Notes: a model not told the origin generated them from the sequence alone. 64,000 nucleotides of DNA from Bacteroidia bacterium (GCA_030432655.1 JAUILA010000004.1:140988-204987), one strand, 5' to 3'. Positions 1 to 8,570 are shown, numbered from the stretch's first letter. Translations and numbers: made by a program.

Positions 1-158
1 TGCAGGAATTTTACAATGGAGGCAGTTCCGTCCGGCGAACCGTCATCAATAATGAGTATATCAAATGACTTAGGAAGTGAAAAGACCGCGTTAATTATGT
101 CCGCGATATTCTCCTTTTCATTATAGGTAGGGATGATGACGAGAGAATCGTTGTACAT
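1..158 (-). CDS. Family 2 glycosyltransferase, polyprenol-phosphate mannosyltransferase-like (partial)
   Basis: Only the first ~52 codons lie in the window; the gene runs off the left edge. The reverse strand opens with ATG at 158 and reads MYNDSLVIIPTYNEKENI, followed by an ILIIDDGSPDGT segment. The 'IPTYNEKENI' and 'DDGSPDGT' motifs are the nucleotide-sugar-binding start of GT-A family 2 enzymes, and this exact style is typical of dolichol/polyprenol monophosphate mannose synthases, which load a sugar onto a lipid carrier at the inner membrane. It diverges from the gmhB-like gene. The precise sugar cannot be judged from the fragment. Confidence 0.85.
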   Translation of the reverse strand, partial: MYNDSLVIIPTYNEKENIADIINAVFSLPKSFDILIIDDGSPDGTASIVKFL

Positions 159-379
159 GAAATGAGAATAAAGTCATCTAAAATAATAATTAATCACGGA
201 AACTTCCGCAATCGTTTTCGTTGAATTATCCACAATTTCTTAATTGTTTTTCCACAAATTTCTGTGGATATGGCAGATCCTGCCTGAAGCGGATACCCTG
301 TAAGGCTGTTTAATGATGTGATATTGTGGGAATTATACTTACTATGCGGACAAAGGGACGCCAGGATTGCTGTATGCCC

Positions 380-410
380 TTGCTAAATAAGCACACCACC
401 CATACTTTTG
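380..410 (+). promoter_or_regulatory. Bacteroidota-type promoter for gmhB
   Basis: A TTG at 380-382 and TACTTTTG at 403-410 (consensus TAnnTTTG) are separated by 20 nt, the expected spacing of the Bacteroidota sigma-ABfr -33/-7 pair. The ATG of gmhB is at 415, only four bases after the -7 box, so transcription would begin at or within a few bases of the start codon (leaderless or nearly so). The rest of the 159-414 spacer shows no other recognisable element. Confidence 0.6.
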
Positions 411-414
411 CCTC

Positions 415-933
415 ATGCAGAAAAAACCTTATGTGCTACTGGATCGTGATGGTGTACTCAATGCTGACAGCCCCGATTATGTTTATACCCCGGAGAATCT
501 GAAAATTCTGCCCGGTGTGCCTGAAGCGCTGAAGGAACTGCACAATGCGGGATTCGGGATTGCTGTAATCACCAACCAGTCTGGAATAGCCCAGGGGTTG
601 TACACGCGTGAGGATATGCGCGCCTGCCACCGGAAGATCCAGTCAGCCTGCGACAGGCTGATTGAAGCATTTTATTATGCACCCGGACATCCGAGTGTTT
701 CGGAATCGCTCTCCAGAAAACCGGGCAGCCTCTTATTTGAAAAAGCTATGGCTAAATTCGGACCGGATCCGGCTGCCTGCTGGATGGTGGGGGACAAGGA
801 CCGTGACCTCATTCCAGCCAGGAAAATGGGGATGAAGACCATCCAGGTCATTTATAAAAACAGCCAGCATGCTGATTACTTTGCCGAAGACCTCCCTGCT
901 GCCGTTTCTGTAATTCTGAATAATATGGCATAA
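415..933 (+). CDS. gmhB: HAD-IIIA phosphatase, D-glycero-D-manno-heptose 1,7-bisphosphate phosphatase-like
   Basis: 172 aa HAD-superfamily hydrolase. Motif I is LLDRDGVLN (Asp10/Asp12), motif II lies in TNQSGIAQG, and motif III/IV in MVGDKDRD near residue 129. The YVYTPE and PGVPEAL segments match GmhB, which dephosphorylates heptose bisphosphate during LPS-core or S-layer heptose synthesis in the cytoplasm. Odd point: the GmhB zinc loop normally carries several Cys residues between motifs II and III; here the segment is APGHPSVSESLSRKPG with no Cys, so the metal site is absent. A related histidinol-phosphate or other sugar-phosphate phosphatase is possible. The start is fixed by the promoter immediately upstream. 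Confidence 0.75.
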   Translation: MQKKPYVLLDRDGVLNADSPDYVYTPENLKILPGVPEALKELHNAGFGIAVITNQSGIAQGLYTREDMRACHRKIQSACDRLIEAFYYAPGHPSVSESLSRKPGSLLFEKAMAKFGPDPAACWMVGDKDRDLIPARKMGMKTIQVIYKNSQHADYFAEDLPAAVSVILNNMA

Positions 934-935
934 AA

Positions 936-966
936 AAATCCCTTCCGGTTCTAAGGGAAGGGATTT
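936..966. terminator. Bidirectional hairpin terminator
   Basis: Perfect 11-bp inverted repeat: AAATCCCTTCC (936-946) and GGAAGGGATTT (956-966), 9-nt loop. It lies between the convergent gmhB (ends 933) and the RNA-binding protein gene (ends 989) and has A/T flanks on both sides, so it can stop transcription from either direction. Confidence 0.75.
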
Positions 967-988
967 CATAAAACTGTTTATGAATTAA

Positions 989-1243
989 TCAGTAATTGCT
1001 CGTCTTAGGTCTTGCTTTTTTTACGACGATGGTACGTCCATCGAACTCACTCTCATTCAGTTCACGGATTGCTTGCTCGGCTGCTTCGTCATCAGGCATT
1101 TCAACAAACCCGAATCCTTTTGATCTTTGAGTTTCACGATCAAATATCACTTTGGCAGATGATACCTCACCATACTCTTCGAAACACTGCTGGAGTGCTT
1201 CACTGGTTGTTTTGAAGTTTAACTTCGCTACGAAAATGTTCAT
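989..1243 (-). CDS. RRM-domain RNA-binding protein
   Basis: 84 aa, a single RNA recognition motif. RNP2 is the N-terminal IFVAKL and RNP1 is KGFGFVEM around residues 43-50, with the beta-alpha-beta spacing of the fold complete and a short basic tail (KKARPK). Such stand-alone RRM proteins are common in Bacteroidota and cyanobacteria, bind single-stranded RNA, and are often cold- or stress-responsive. The roughly 200-nt upstream spacer to 1447 is AT-rich and would give a long 5' untranslated leader if the -7-like element at 1352-1359 is used. The specific RNA targets are unknown. Confidence 0.9.
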   Translation of the reverse strand: MNIFVAKLNFKTTSEALQQCFEEYGEVSSAKVIFDRETQRSKGFGFVEMPDDEAAEQAIRELNESEFDGRTIVVKKARPKTSNY

Positions 1244-1351
1244 TTTAAAAGAAAATAATAAGTAATAAATAATGATAAGAGAGTCTGGGGAAGTAGCTAA
1301 TCGAGGTGTGTATCTGCAATCAGGCTAATTCATTCAGCCCTGTTATCGTTG

Positions 1352-1359
1352 CAAAGATA
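1352..1359 (-). promoter_or_regulatory. Possible -7 element upstream of the RRM gene
   Basis: TATCTTTG on the minus strand fits TAnnTTTG, 109 nt before the RRM start codon. No TTG lies at the usual 19-21 nt upstream, so support is weak. Nothing else is recognisable in 1244-1447. Confidence 0.25.
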
Positions 1360-1447
1360 TAAGAAGGAATTGATAATTTTTGATATATGTAATATTAATT
1401 ATTTGTTAAACAAGCAAGTAGGGCATAAAAACGACGTTTTTCACGGG

Positions 1448-2143
1448 CTAAAACATGGTGTAAAAGCCCCTGGTCAGGTTACGGTATTCGACAGAATATC
1501 CATTCGGATCACGTATTGAAAGTTCACGCTGACTGGTTTGAGAGCGGTTTCTTCCCAATGAAAGCATGCGTCTGTTGGGGGGTGTTCCTGTAAGCGGACT
1601 GATCAAAACCTGTTTCTGAAGGAATAAATTAAATGTTCCTGCCTGTAAAATGAATGATATGGCACTCTGTTCCGGGAGAATGACCTGAAACCGGCCATCT
1701 TCCGAAAGCAGTCGATTTACTCCCCTCAGAAAGTCGGGAACAGGTAAATGCGAAGAATGCCTGGCCTGGCTTCTGCCCGGATCTGCAGAGAAGGTTTCTG
1801 CCGCATAAAATGGAGGATTGGATACGATCAGGTCATATTTTACCTCATTCTCAAAATCCTGAAGTCTTATTTTCTTACAGGAAAGCCTGTCCTCCCATGG
1901 ACTCCGCCTGAAATTCTCCAGTGCCTCATGGAAAGCAGCCGAATTTGGTTCAATAGCGGTCACCTGCAGTTCCGGGAACCTTTGTGCCAACATCAGCGCG
2001 ATCAACCCTGTTCCGGTACCAACATCCAATGCGCGTTTTGCACCTGCAGCGCCGGCCCAGCTGCCAAGTAGCACTCCGTCGGTGCCAATTTTCATGCTTG
2101 CCTGGTCCTGTTTGATACTGAATTGCTTGAATTGGAAATCCAT
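1448..2143 (-). CDS. trmN6: tRNA1(Val) adenine-37 N6-methyltransferase
   Basis: 231 aa class I SAM-dependent methyltransferase of the YfiC/TrmN6 family. Visible are the N-terminal F-Q-F-K-Q-F-x-I-x-Q-D region with MKIGTDGVLLG, SAM-binding motif I DVGTGTGLIALML (about residue 41), and the amino-methylating catalytic motif IVSNPPFY, followed by the family's C-terminal 'YSVEYRNLTRGFY'. It modifies A37 next to the anticodon of tRNA1(Val). It is divergent from fhs, with 75 bp between starts; the two share the intergenic promoter region. Confidence 0.9.
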   Translation of the reverse strand: MDFQFKQFSIKQDQASMKIGTDGVLLGSWAGAAGAKRALDVGTGTGLIALMLAQRFPELQVTAIEPNSAAFHEALENFRRSPWEDRLSCKKIRLQDFENEVKYDLIVSNPPFYAAETFSADPGRSQARHSSHLPVPDFLRGVNRLLSEDGRFQVILPEQSAISFILQAGTFNLFLQKQVLISPLTGTPPNRRMLSLGRNRSQTSQRELSIRDPNGYSVEYRNLTRGFYTMF

Positions 2144-2218
2144 GAGGAAAATTGGTTGCTTCAGGCGTTTTTTAGTGTAATCCTGTAAATTTAGCCCTAC
2201 AAAGATACAAGGAAACCT

Positions 2219-3898
2219 ATGACATCGATTCCAAGCGATATCAAGATCGCCCAGTCAGTAAAACTCCGGCATATATCCGAAATTGCCGGTTCGGTCGCGG
2301 TTGACGAAAGCAGCCTCGAACTGTACGGAAAATACAAGGCGAAACTACCACTGAACCTTATGGATGAGGATAAAATCAGTAAATCCAGACTGATCCTAGT
2401 AACGGCCATGACTCCCACACCTGCCGGTGAGGGTAAGACGACCACCTCAATCGGCCTGACAGAAGCGATGAACAGGATCGGTAAAAAGACCACCGTGGTA
2501 CTGCGTGAGCCATCTCTTGGTCCGGTTTTCGGTATGAAAGGCGGGGCTGCTGGCGGAGGTTATTCGCAGGTGGTACCTATGGAAGATATTAACCTGCATT
2601 TCACTGGTGATTTTGCCGCGATCGAAAAGGCAAACAACCTTCTCTCAGCGCTGATTGATAATAATATCCAGTCACCTTCCGGTAATCTCAATATTGATCC
2701 GAGGACAGTCGAATGGAAGCGTGTGATGGATATGAATGACCGGTCCCTGAGAAATATCGTATCCGGCATGGGAGGCAAGCCGGGGGGAATTATGCGGGAA
2801 ACAGGTTTTAATATTACAGCTGCTTCCGAGATAATGGCCATTTTGTGCCTGGCGCATAATATGGACGAACTGAAGGAGAAGCTTGGGAATATCTATATAG
2901 GTGATACGTTCGACGGGAAAGCGGTATTCGCCCGGGACCTGAAAGCAGAGGGTGCTATGGCTATTTTGCTGAAGGATGCAATTAAGCCGAATCTTGTCCA
3001 GACCCTGGAAGGCAACCCGGCAATTATTCACGGCGGACCCTTTGCCAATATTGCCCAGGGGACAAATTCAGTAATCGCTACAAAAATGGGCATGTCACTT
3101 ACAGATTACGTAGTGACAGAGGCCGGCTTCGGGGCAGATTTGGGTGCCGAGAAATTTCTGAATATTAAATGCGGGTACAGCGGGATTACTCCCCATGCGG
3201 TTGTACTTGTGGCAACCATCCGGGCCCTGAAATACCATGGTGGACAACCACTTGGCGAGCTTACTGAAACCAATACGGTCGCCCTGGTGAAAGGGCTTTC
3301 CAACCTGGAAAAGCACGTGGAGAATATCCGCACCTATGGCCTGCCCGGGGTGGTGTCCCTCAATAAATTCATAACAGATCATGAGGATGAGATAGAGATA
3401 CTGATCAACTGGTGCAGGAAACAGGGAATTAAAGTTGCAGTTTCCGAGAGCTGGGAAAAAGGAGGGGAGGGAGCAGAAGAACTCGCGCATCTTGTTGCAG
3501 AAGAAGCTGATTCATTCTCCGGAAAATACAAACCTCTCTATGACTGGAACTGGCAGGTAAAAGATAAGATTGACGCGATTTGCCGGAAAGTATACGGCGC
3601 GAGGGATGTGGAGTATCTTCCGAAAGCCCGTCAGAACCTGCATAAAATAGAACGGCTTGGACTGAGCGATAAACCTGTTTGCATTGCCAAAACACAAAAG
3701 TCGTTCAGTGACGATCCGAAAGCCCTGGGCCGTCCGCAGAATTTTACCATTACCGTACGTGAGATAGAAATTGCTGCCGGCGCCGGATTTACCATCCCTA
3801 TCACCGGCAACATGCTGCGGATGCCCGGGTTGCCAAATGCACCGGCGGCCACAGGCATGGATATTACGAATGACGGGGTGATTAGCGGGTTGTCCTGA
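2219..3898 (+). CDS. fhs: Formate--tetrahydrofolate ligase
   Basis: 559 aa, normal length for 10-formyl-THF synthetase, which uses ATP to join formate to tetrahydrofolate. The P-loop-like TPTPAGEGKTTT lies near residue 64, followed by REPSLGPVFGMKGGAAGGG and the VPMEDINLHFTGD segment diagnostic of the family; the C-terminal ITGNMLRMPGLP is also present. An AAGGA sequence lies 5 bases before the ATG. The stop overlaps the fdhD start by one base (TGATG at 3896-3900), so the two are translationally coupled. The pairing with fdhD and the FdhF-like enzyme at 12.7 kb suggests formate is moved between the folate pool and a molybdoenzyme. Confidence 0.97.
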   Translation: MTSIPSDIKIAQSVKLRHISEIAGSVAVDESSLELYGKYKAKLPLNLMDEDKISKSRLILVTAMTPTPAGEGKTTTSIGLTEAMNRIGKKTTVVLREPSLGPVFGMKGGAAGGGYSQVVPMEDINLHFTGDFAAIEKANNLLSALIDNNIQSPSGNLNIDPRTVEWKRVMDMNDRSLRNIVSGMGGKPGGIMRETGFNITAASEIMAILCLAHNMDELKEKLGNIYIGDTFDGKAVFARDLKAEGAMAILLKDAIKPNLVQTLEGNPAIIHGGPFANIAQGTNSVIATKMGMSLTDYVVTEAGFGADLGAEKFLNIKCGYSGITPHAVVLVATIRALKYHGGQPLGELTETNTVALVKGLSNLEKHVENIRTYGLPGVVSLNKFITDHEDEIEILINWCRKQGIKVAVSESWEKGGEGAEELAHLVAEEADSFSGKYKPLYDWNWQVKDKIDAICRKVYGARDVEYLPKARQNLHKIERLGLSDKPVCIAKTQKSFSDDPKALGRPQNFTITVREIEIAAGAGFTIPITGNMLRMPGLPNAPAATGMDITNDGVISGLS

Positions 3899-4728
3899 TG
3901 GGATTGCGCGTGTCACCGGTCCGGGTGATCCGCCCCGGAAAGTCAGGGGAACAGCGTGACATTGTTGCCGCTGAAGAACCTCTCGAGATCCGCCTCGAGT
4001 ATGGCCCGGAAGAGCAACGACAGGAATTGCGCCTGGCAGTCACTATGCGCACACCTGGAAATGACGACGAGCTCGCTGCCGGTTTCCTTTTTGCGGAAGG
4101 GATAATAAATTCTCCTGAAGACCTGGTAGCTGTCCGTTATTGCGAAAATACAAAAAAGGAGGAACGGGAGAATGTGATTCGCGCAATCCTGGATCCTGCG
4201 TGCCGTTTTTCAAAAAGTCAGCTGGAACGAAATTTTTATACGACCTCAAGCTGTGGGGTTTGCGGGAAAAGCAGCCTCGAAGCGGTTCGTGTAAGCTGCT
4301 TGCCTGTCACGTCCGATCTGAAGATCAATTCCGATGTGATCGCGAAGGCTCCGGAAACAATGCGGGCTGGTCAGCAGGTTTTTGAGCATACCGGCGGATT
4401 ACACGCTGCAGGCTTGTTTGACAGGGACGGAAAATTATTGATGTTGCGGGAAGATGTGGGGAGACATAATGCCCTGGACAAACTGATCGGGGCAGGCTGG
4501 CAGACGCCTGTTTTTTTGTCTGAGGGATTTTTAATGCTGAGCGGACGTACCAGTTTTGAATTGATCCAGAAGGCTGCGCGCGCAGGAATCCCGGTAGTGG
4601 CGGCGGTGGGTGCTCCCAGCAGTCTGGCCGTTTCGCTGGCCGAAGAAACAGGGATTACCCTGATTGGCTTTGTCCGGCAAAATTCTTTTAATTGTTATAC
4701 ATCGCCTGAACGAATTAATTTTATATGA
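3898..4728 (+). CDS. fdhD: Formate dehydrogenase accessory sulfurtransferase
   Basis: 276 aa FdhD. The protein transfers sulfur from a cysteine desulfurase to the molybdenum cofactor, which activates formate dehydrogenases. The key CxxC motif is seen in SSCGVCGKSS near residues 117-123, and the family segments NDDELAAGFLFAEGII, LREDVGRHNALDKLIG and LSGRTSFELIQKAARAGIPVV are all present. It overlaps fhs by 1 nt and the next gene by 4 nt (ATGA), so it sits in the middle of a three-gene operon. The only candidate client in this window is the FdhF/YdeP-type protein at 12668-14959. Confidence 0.95.
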   Translation: MGLRVSPVRVIRPGKSGEQRDIVAAEEPLEIRLEYGPEEQRQELRLAVTMRTPGNDDELAAGFLFAEGIINSPEDLVAVRYCENTKKEERENVIRAILDPACRFSKSQLERNFYTTSSCGVCGKSSLEAVRVSCLPVTSDLKINSDVIAKAPETMRAGQQVFEHTGGLHAAGLFDRDGKLLMLREDVGRHNALDKLIGAGWQTPVFLSEGFLMLSGRTSFELIQKAARAGIPVVAAVGAPSSLAVSLAEETGITLIGFVRQNSFNCYTSPERINFI

Positions 4729-5102
4729 AGATCAGAATATTAGGAAACAGTCTCCGGCTGAGGCTAAATGTGCCTGAAGTGCAGGAAATTATGGAGTCAG
4801 GGAAAGTTTCAGACCACATTGGCTTTGGTGACAGTCAGCTTTATTATTCATTGCGATTTATGGAACAGGATCATATCTCAGCTACCTTTGATGGCTCGGA
4901 AATTACCGTATACCTTCCCCTTCAGGATGGCCGGCGCTGGGCAACAACAGACCAGGTCGGTCTGGAAGGCCGGCAGCAGCTTAAGGGAAGTGAGACCCTG
5001 AAAATTCTGGTGGAAAAGGACTTTACCTGTCTCATTCCCCGGGAGGCTGAAGATGCGGGTAAGTTGTTTCCTAATCCTGAAGCTACACAGTCAGGTACGT
5101 AG
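4725..5102 (+). CDS. DUF7009-type small protein in the fdhD operon
   Basis: 125 aa soluble protein beginning MKIRILGNSLRLRLNVPEV, followed by an FGDSQLYYSLRF segment and a Cys-containing C-terminal FTCLIPREAEDAGKLFPNP. This resembles the small uncharacterised DUF7009 family (recognised from memory). No signal peptide or membrane segment is visible. It overlaps fdhD by 4 nt, implying co-translation, and its last 12 nt overlap the convergent siroheme synthase gene. The context suggests a role with molybdoenzyme maturation or formate metabolism, but no function can be read from the sequence. Confidence 0.75.
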   Translation: MKIRILGNSLRLRLNVPEVQEIMESGKVSDHIGFGDSQLYYSLRFMEQDHISATFDGSEITVYLPLQDGRRWATTDQVGLEGRQQLKGSETLKILVEKDFTCLIPREAEDAGKLFPNPEATQSGT

Positions 5103-5675
5103 TGTTTTGGTTATCTCATCCAGTTTTTTCACTTTTTCAGTAAAATCGCCCTTAAGCTGATCGCGGATATTTTTAAGGTTATCCAGGAGTGACTGGGTTT
5201 CATCCGGCAAAATATCTTCAAGGACCTCCCTGATGCGTTTTGCCAGTGTCGGACTTTTTCCGTTGGTGGAGATTCCAATTTTCAGATCTCCTTTTTTCAC
5301 GGTACTTCCCAGGTAGAAATCACACAGATCCGGCGTATCAGCCACATTCACCAGCAAATTTCTTCGATGCGCCTGCTCCCGGATGTACGTGTGAAGTTCC
5401 CGTGAATCAGTTGCCAGGATGACCAGTCTCGCACCTTCCAGATCATTCTCCCGGAATGCCCTGTAAAATAAACTGATCTGGTGCTGCTTACTCAGGCTGG
5501 CTAGCTCATCGCGGATTTCCGGGGCCACCAGCCTGATCCGTGCCTTTGGGTCATTCTTCAGTAAGGCCTCTACCTTTTCCAGTCCGACCGCACCACCTCC
5601 CACGACCAGGGTGGTGAATTGCTGCAGTTTTAGAAAAACCGGAAATAAAGGATTACCTTCTGTTGAGGTGTTCAT
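5091..5675 (-). CDS. Precorrin-2 dehydrogenase / sirohydrochlorin ferrochelatase (Met8p/CysG N-domain type)
   Basis: 194 aa, the length of stand-alone siroheme synthases. The Rossmann motif VVGGGAVGLEKVEALL follows NPLFPVFLKL, and the conserved NVADTPDLCDFYLGSTVKKGDLKIGISTNGKSPTLAKRIRE segment carries the Asp and Asn-Gly-Lys residues characteristic of CysG-N. It oxidises precorrin-2 and inserts iron to make siroheme, the cofactor of the sulfite reductase encoded upstream in the same operon. Its start overlaps the end of cobA. Together the two reproduce the activities fused in enterobacterial CysG. Confidence 0.92.
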   Translation of the reverse strand: MNTSTEGNPLFPVFLKLQQFTTLVVGGGAVGLEKVEALLKNDPKARIRLVAPEIRDELASLSKQHQISLFYRAFRENDLEGARLVILATDSRELHTYIREQAHRRNLLVNVADTPDLCDFYLGSTVKKGDLKIGISTNGKSPTLAKRIREVLEDILPDETQSLLDNLKNIRDQLKGDFTEKVKKLDEITKTLRT

Positions 5676-6420
5676 CTTTCAAACGTTTAATTACCTGGTA
5701 GAAATGAGGGTGTGTTCCGACCACATCGCCGATGATAACCAATGCCGGTGATTCTGGCTTGTAATGCTCACGTATTTCCACGAGGTTATCTACACTTCCG
5801 TAATAGACTTCCCCTTCAGGAAGGCTTCCCTTCGAAATAATAGCAGCCGGAGTATCAGTTTTCCCTGCTTTACGGTAAGCTTCCGTTATCTGTTCAATTT
5901 TGCGAAGTCCCATCAGGAACACACCGGTGGCGGAAGATTGCGCTGCAAGGTGTACATCCGCGGAGAGCTCGCCGTTGCTGGTCGTTGCCGTTACCACCCA
6001 GAAGCTTTCGTTGATTCCTCTTCTGGTAAGGGGGATCCCGTAATGACCGGGCAGGGTAATACTCGAAATTCCGGGTATGCATGTGCAGGGGATGTTAAAT
6101 GTCTCCGCATATTCCATTTCCTCTTTTCCACGACCGAAAATGAACGGATCCCCGCCTTTGAGACGGACAACATGACCTTCCCGAAGGGCAGCCGCAACAA
6201 TCCGTTCATTGATCTCCTTCTGGCTGAATGAATGCCTTCCGGCACGTTTCCCCACATATTCCACACGGGCCCCCGGTTTGGCGTATTCCAGCAGGTCAGG
6301 ATGCACCAGTGCGTCGTAAAGAATTACATCTGCCGCCTGCAGCGCTTTAATTCCTTTCAGGCTGATAAGTTCCGGATCTCCCGGTCCGGCTCCCACTAAC
6401 GTTAATTTTGCATTTTTCAT
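5653..6420 (-). CDS. cobA: Uroporphyrinogen-III C-methyltransferase
   Basis: SAM-dependent tetrapyrrole methylase that makes precorrin-2 from uroporphyrinogen III. Signatures are LVGAGPGDPELISLKG at the N-terminus, KRAGRHSFSQKEIN, VVRLKGGDPFIFGRG and PGISSITLPGHYGIPLTRRG. The ATG at 6420 (MKNAKLTLVGAGPG) is preferred because it follows the sulfite reductase stop by 4 nt and gives the usual N-terminus; an upstream ATG at 6465 would add 15 residues and overlap the previous gene by 41 nt. It is flanked by sulfite reductase and siroheme synthase, so its product is destined for siroheme. Confidence 0.95.
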   Translation of the reverse strand: MKNAKLTLVGAGPGDPELISLKGIKALQAADVILYDALVHPDLLEYAKPGARVEYVGKRAGRHSFSQKEINERIVAAALREGHVVRLKGGDPFIFGRGKEEMEYAETFNIPCTCIPGISSITLPGHYGIPLTRRGINESFWVVTATTSNGELSADVHLAAQSSATGVFLMGLRKIEQITEAYRKAGKTDTPAAIISKGSLPEGEVYYGSVDNLVEIREHYKPESPALVIIGDVVGTHPHFYQVIKRLKDEHLNRR

Positions 6421-6424
6421 TGCT

Positions 6425-8548
6425 TCAGGCTTTATAGTAATTTCCGATAACTTCTTTTTCACCATGTTGCTCCGTTTGGTTCTGACGGTATCTGATCACG
6501 TCTTCCAGGAACAATTCTGCGTTTTTCAGGTAGGTATGTGTCCGTTTCTCATTATACGCTTCCTTCTGAAGGACAACTTCCTGGAAGGACGGGTGAAAAT
6601 TGAACAATCCTGTTTCAACAAAATGCTTGTCAAAATCCTGAATAATCCCGATGTGGGTATTGCAGTGTACGTCAATGCTTAGTAACAGGGCTTTAGCGCC
6701 TATCACAAAGGCACTATACACATGATAGGTAGCATCCGCGAGCCTGTTCTCACTGAGCGAGCCGTGGGCTGCAGTTACTTTGTCACGGGCATCCTGGATA
6801 ATAGTTCCCACGACGTCGTACATGACGCCCGCACATTCTCCGACTCCTATTTCAGGTGTAAAGGTGAGTTCTTCTCCCCAGTCGATATAATCATCCGGTT
6901 CCAGCGTTTCCAGGTTTGCCAGGGATTTGAGCAGGTCGTAAAAGTAGCGCTTGCCTTTGTGCTGATAGTAGCGATTGAAATATTCTTCCTCTGCCTCGTA
7001 GGCCGCGTAATCATCAAGTATCAGCCGGATTGCATCAGGGATTCGTTTGGTGGGCAGTTTAATGATCTTATCTGCGATCAGTCCTTCCCCATCGGCCGCA
7101 ATTCCGCCACCTATAACAACCTGCAGTGCCGGCACCACTTTGTTGTCGTGTTTGATCGAGCTCCCGTGAAAGCCGATGTTGGCGATCATATGCTGACCGC
7201 ATGAATTCATGCATCCGCTGATTTTTATATGGATATCGTGCTCGGTTACAAAGTCACGGTATTCCTTGCGGATTACATCTTCCAGTACATTTGAAATCGC
7301 TGTGCTGTTGGTAACACCGAGATTGCAGGTATCAGTTCCCGGGCAGGCAGTTATATCTGCGAGTGTCTCCGCACCGTATTTGGCCAGATTCAGCTTATCC
7401 AGTTCCGCATAAAGGGCGGGCAGGGATCCGGTTGGAATATGGAGCAGGTAAAGGCCCTGGCCAATAGTAATACGCATCTGGCTGCTGCCAAATACCCGGA
7501 CCAGGTTGGCCACCGCCCTGGCGTTATCGGATGACAAATCTCCGAGCGGAATCTGGAGTTTTACCACATTTAACCCTTCCTGTTTCTGGGGAACGACATT
7601 TGTCCTGAGCCAGAGCTTATATTCTTCAGTTTCCGGTGCTTCGATATGGTCTACCGGGTCAGGACGGGAGAATGTGAGTTCCTCTGCCTCGATTTCCACC
7701 CGCTTGTTTTTCAGTGCATTGCACTCTTCTTCAACAAGCTGAAGGAATTTTTCAAGCCCGATGCCGCGTTTTTCATCGGTCAGAAATTTCAGGCGTGCTT
7801 TAAACCTCTTCTCCCGCTCACCATACCGGTCAAAAACACGCAGTGCCGCTTCCAGAAATGGAATCAGCTGATTGGTTTCGAGGAAATCAAACGCTTTTCG
7901 TGCGGGAATGGCCTGCGCACCCAGGCCACCCCCTACGAAAACCTCAAACCCGCGAACACCATCCCTTAGCTTCGGTATAAAGCCGAAATCATGCAGAAAG
8001 GTGAGCGCAGTATCTTTATTGCCTGAACTAAAGGCAATCTTTATCTTTCTTCCCATTTCCTGGCACACCGGGTTCCGGAGAAAATACCTAAAGGTGCTCA
8101 GTGCGTATGGGGTCACATCAAAGGGTTCGTCAGGATCTACACCGGCCAGGGCGGAAACAGTGATGTTCCGTACCGTATTACCGCAGGCTTCCTTTGTGGT
8201 GATATCCACTTCCTCCAGCTGATGCCATAAGTCCGGCGTATCTTCCAGGTGTATATAATGAAGCTGAATATCCTGCCGCGTGGTCAGGTGTAGGTTTCCA
8301 TTGGTGTAGCTGTCAGACAAGTCGGCAATTCGTTCAAGCTGTGCGGAAGTGATCCCGCCACCCGGAATTTTTATTCTGAACATTTGTACCCCGGGCTGAC
8401 GTTGCCCGTATACCCCCCGTGTAAGCCGGAAGGCCTTAAATCTTTCTTCGGGAATTGTACCTTTTTTGAATTCCGTGATCCGCTCACGAAGCTCGGTAAT
8501 ATCCCGGGCTGCGTTCGGATCGATGCTGGTTTTTGTTTCTTGTTTCAT
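6425..8548 (-). CDS. Siroheme/4Fe-4S sulfite (or nitrite) reductase with C-terminal helical extension
   Basis: 707 aa. Two ferredoxin-like half domains surround the siroheme-Fe4S4 site: ACPGTDTC near 401-408 and GCMNSC near 445-450 supply the four cluster cysteines. The N-terminal half has RGVYGQRQPGVQMFRIKIPGG and TTRQDIQLHYI. Residues ~575-700 form an additional domain resembling HEPN, not present in ordinary ferredoxin-type reductases (usually ~550 aa). Association with ferredoxin, metZ and siroheme genes argues for assimilatory sulfite reduction to sulfide rather than nitrite reduction. A perfect terminator ends 22 nt before its start codon and is preceded by a Cys-rich leader ORF, suggesting attenuation. 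Confidence 0.93.
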   Translation of the reverse strand: MKQETKTSIDPNAARDITELRERITEFKKGTIPEERFKAFRLTRGVYGQRQPGVQMFRIKIPGGGITSAQLERIADLSDSYTNGNLHLTTRQDIQLHYIHLEDTPDLWHQLEEVDITTKEACGNTVRNITVSALAGVDPDEPFDVTPYALSTFRYFLRNPVCQEMGRKIKIAFSSGNKDTALTFLHDFGFIPKLRDGVRGFEVFVGGGLGAQAIPARKAFDFLETNQLIPFLEAALRVFDRYGEREKRFKARLKFLTDEKRGIGLEKFLQLVEEECNALKNKRVEIEAEELTFSRPDPVDHIEAPETEEYKLWLRTNVVPQKQEGLNVVKLQIPLGDLSSDNARAVANLVRVFGSSQMRITIGQGLYLLHIPTGSLPALYAELDKLNLAKYGAETLADITACPGTDTCNLGVTNSTAISNVLEDVIRKEYRDFVTEHDIHIKISGCMNSCGQHMIANIGFHGSSIKHDNKVVPALQVVIGGGIAADGEGLIADKIIKLPTKRIPDAIRLILDDYAAYEAEEEYFNRYYQHKGKRYFYDLLKSLANLETLEPDDYIDWGEELTFTPEIGVGECAGVMYDVVGTIIQDARDKVTAAHGSLSENRLADATYHVYSAFVIGAKALLLSIDVHCNTHIGIIQDFDKHFVETGLFNFHPSFQEVVLQKEAYNEKRTHTYLKNAELFLEDVIRYRQNQTEQHGEKEVIGNYYKA

Positions 8549-8570
8549 GCGTTTGAGGTTTGTTGTAGAT

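Noticed and set aside
2200..2207. TATCTTTG on the minus strand as promoter for trmN6
   Set aside because: The nearest upstream TTG is 24 nt away, outside the normal spacing; support too weak to list as a feature.
3095..3916. Several long minus-strand ORFs inside fhs
   Set aside because: They are antisense shadows of a well-conserved enzyme gene and show no domain or start context.
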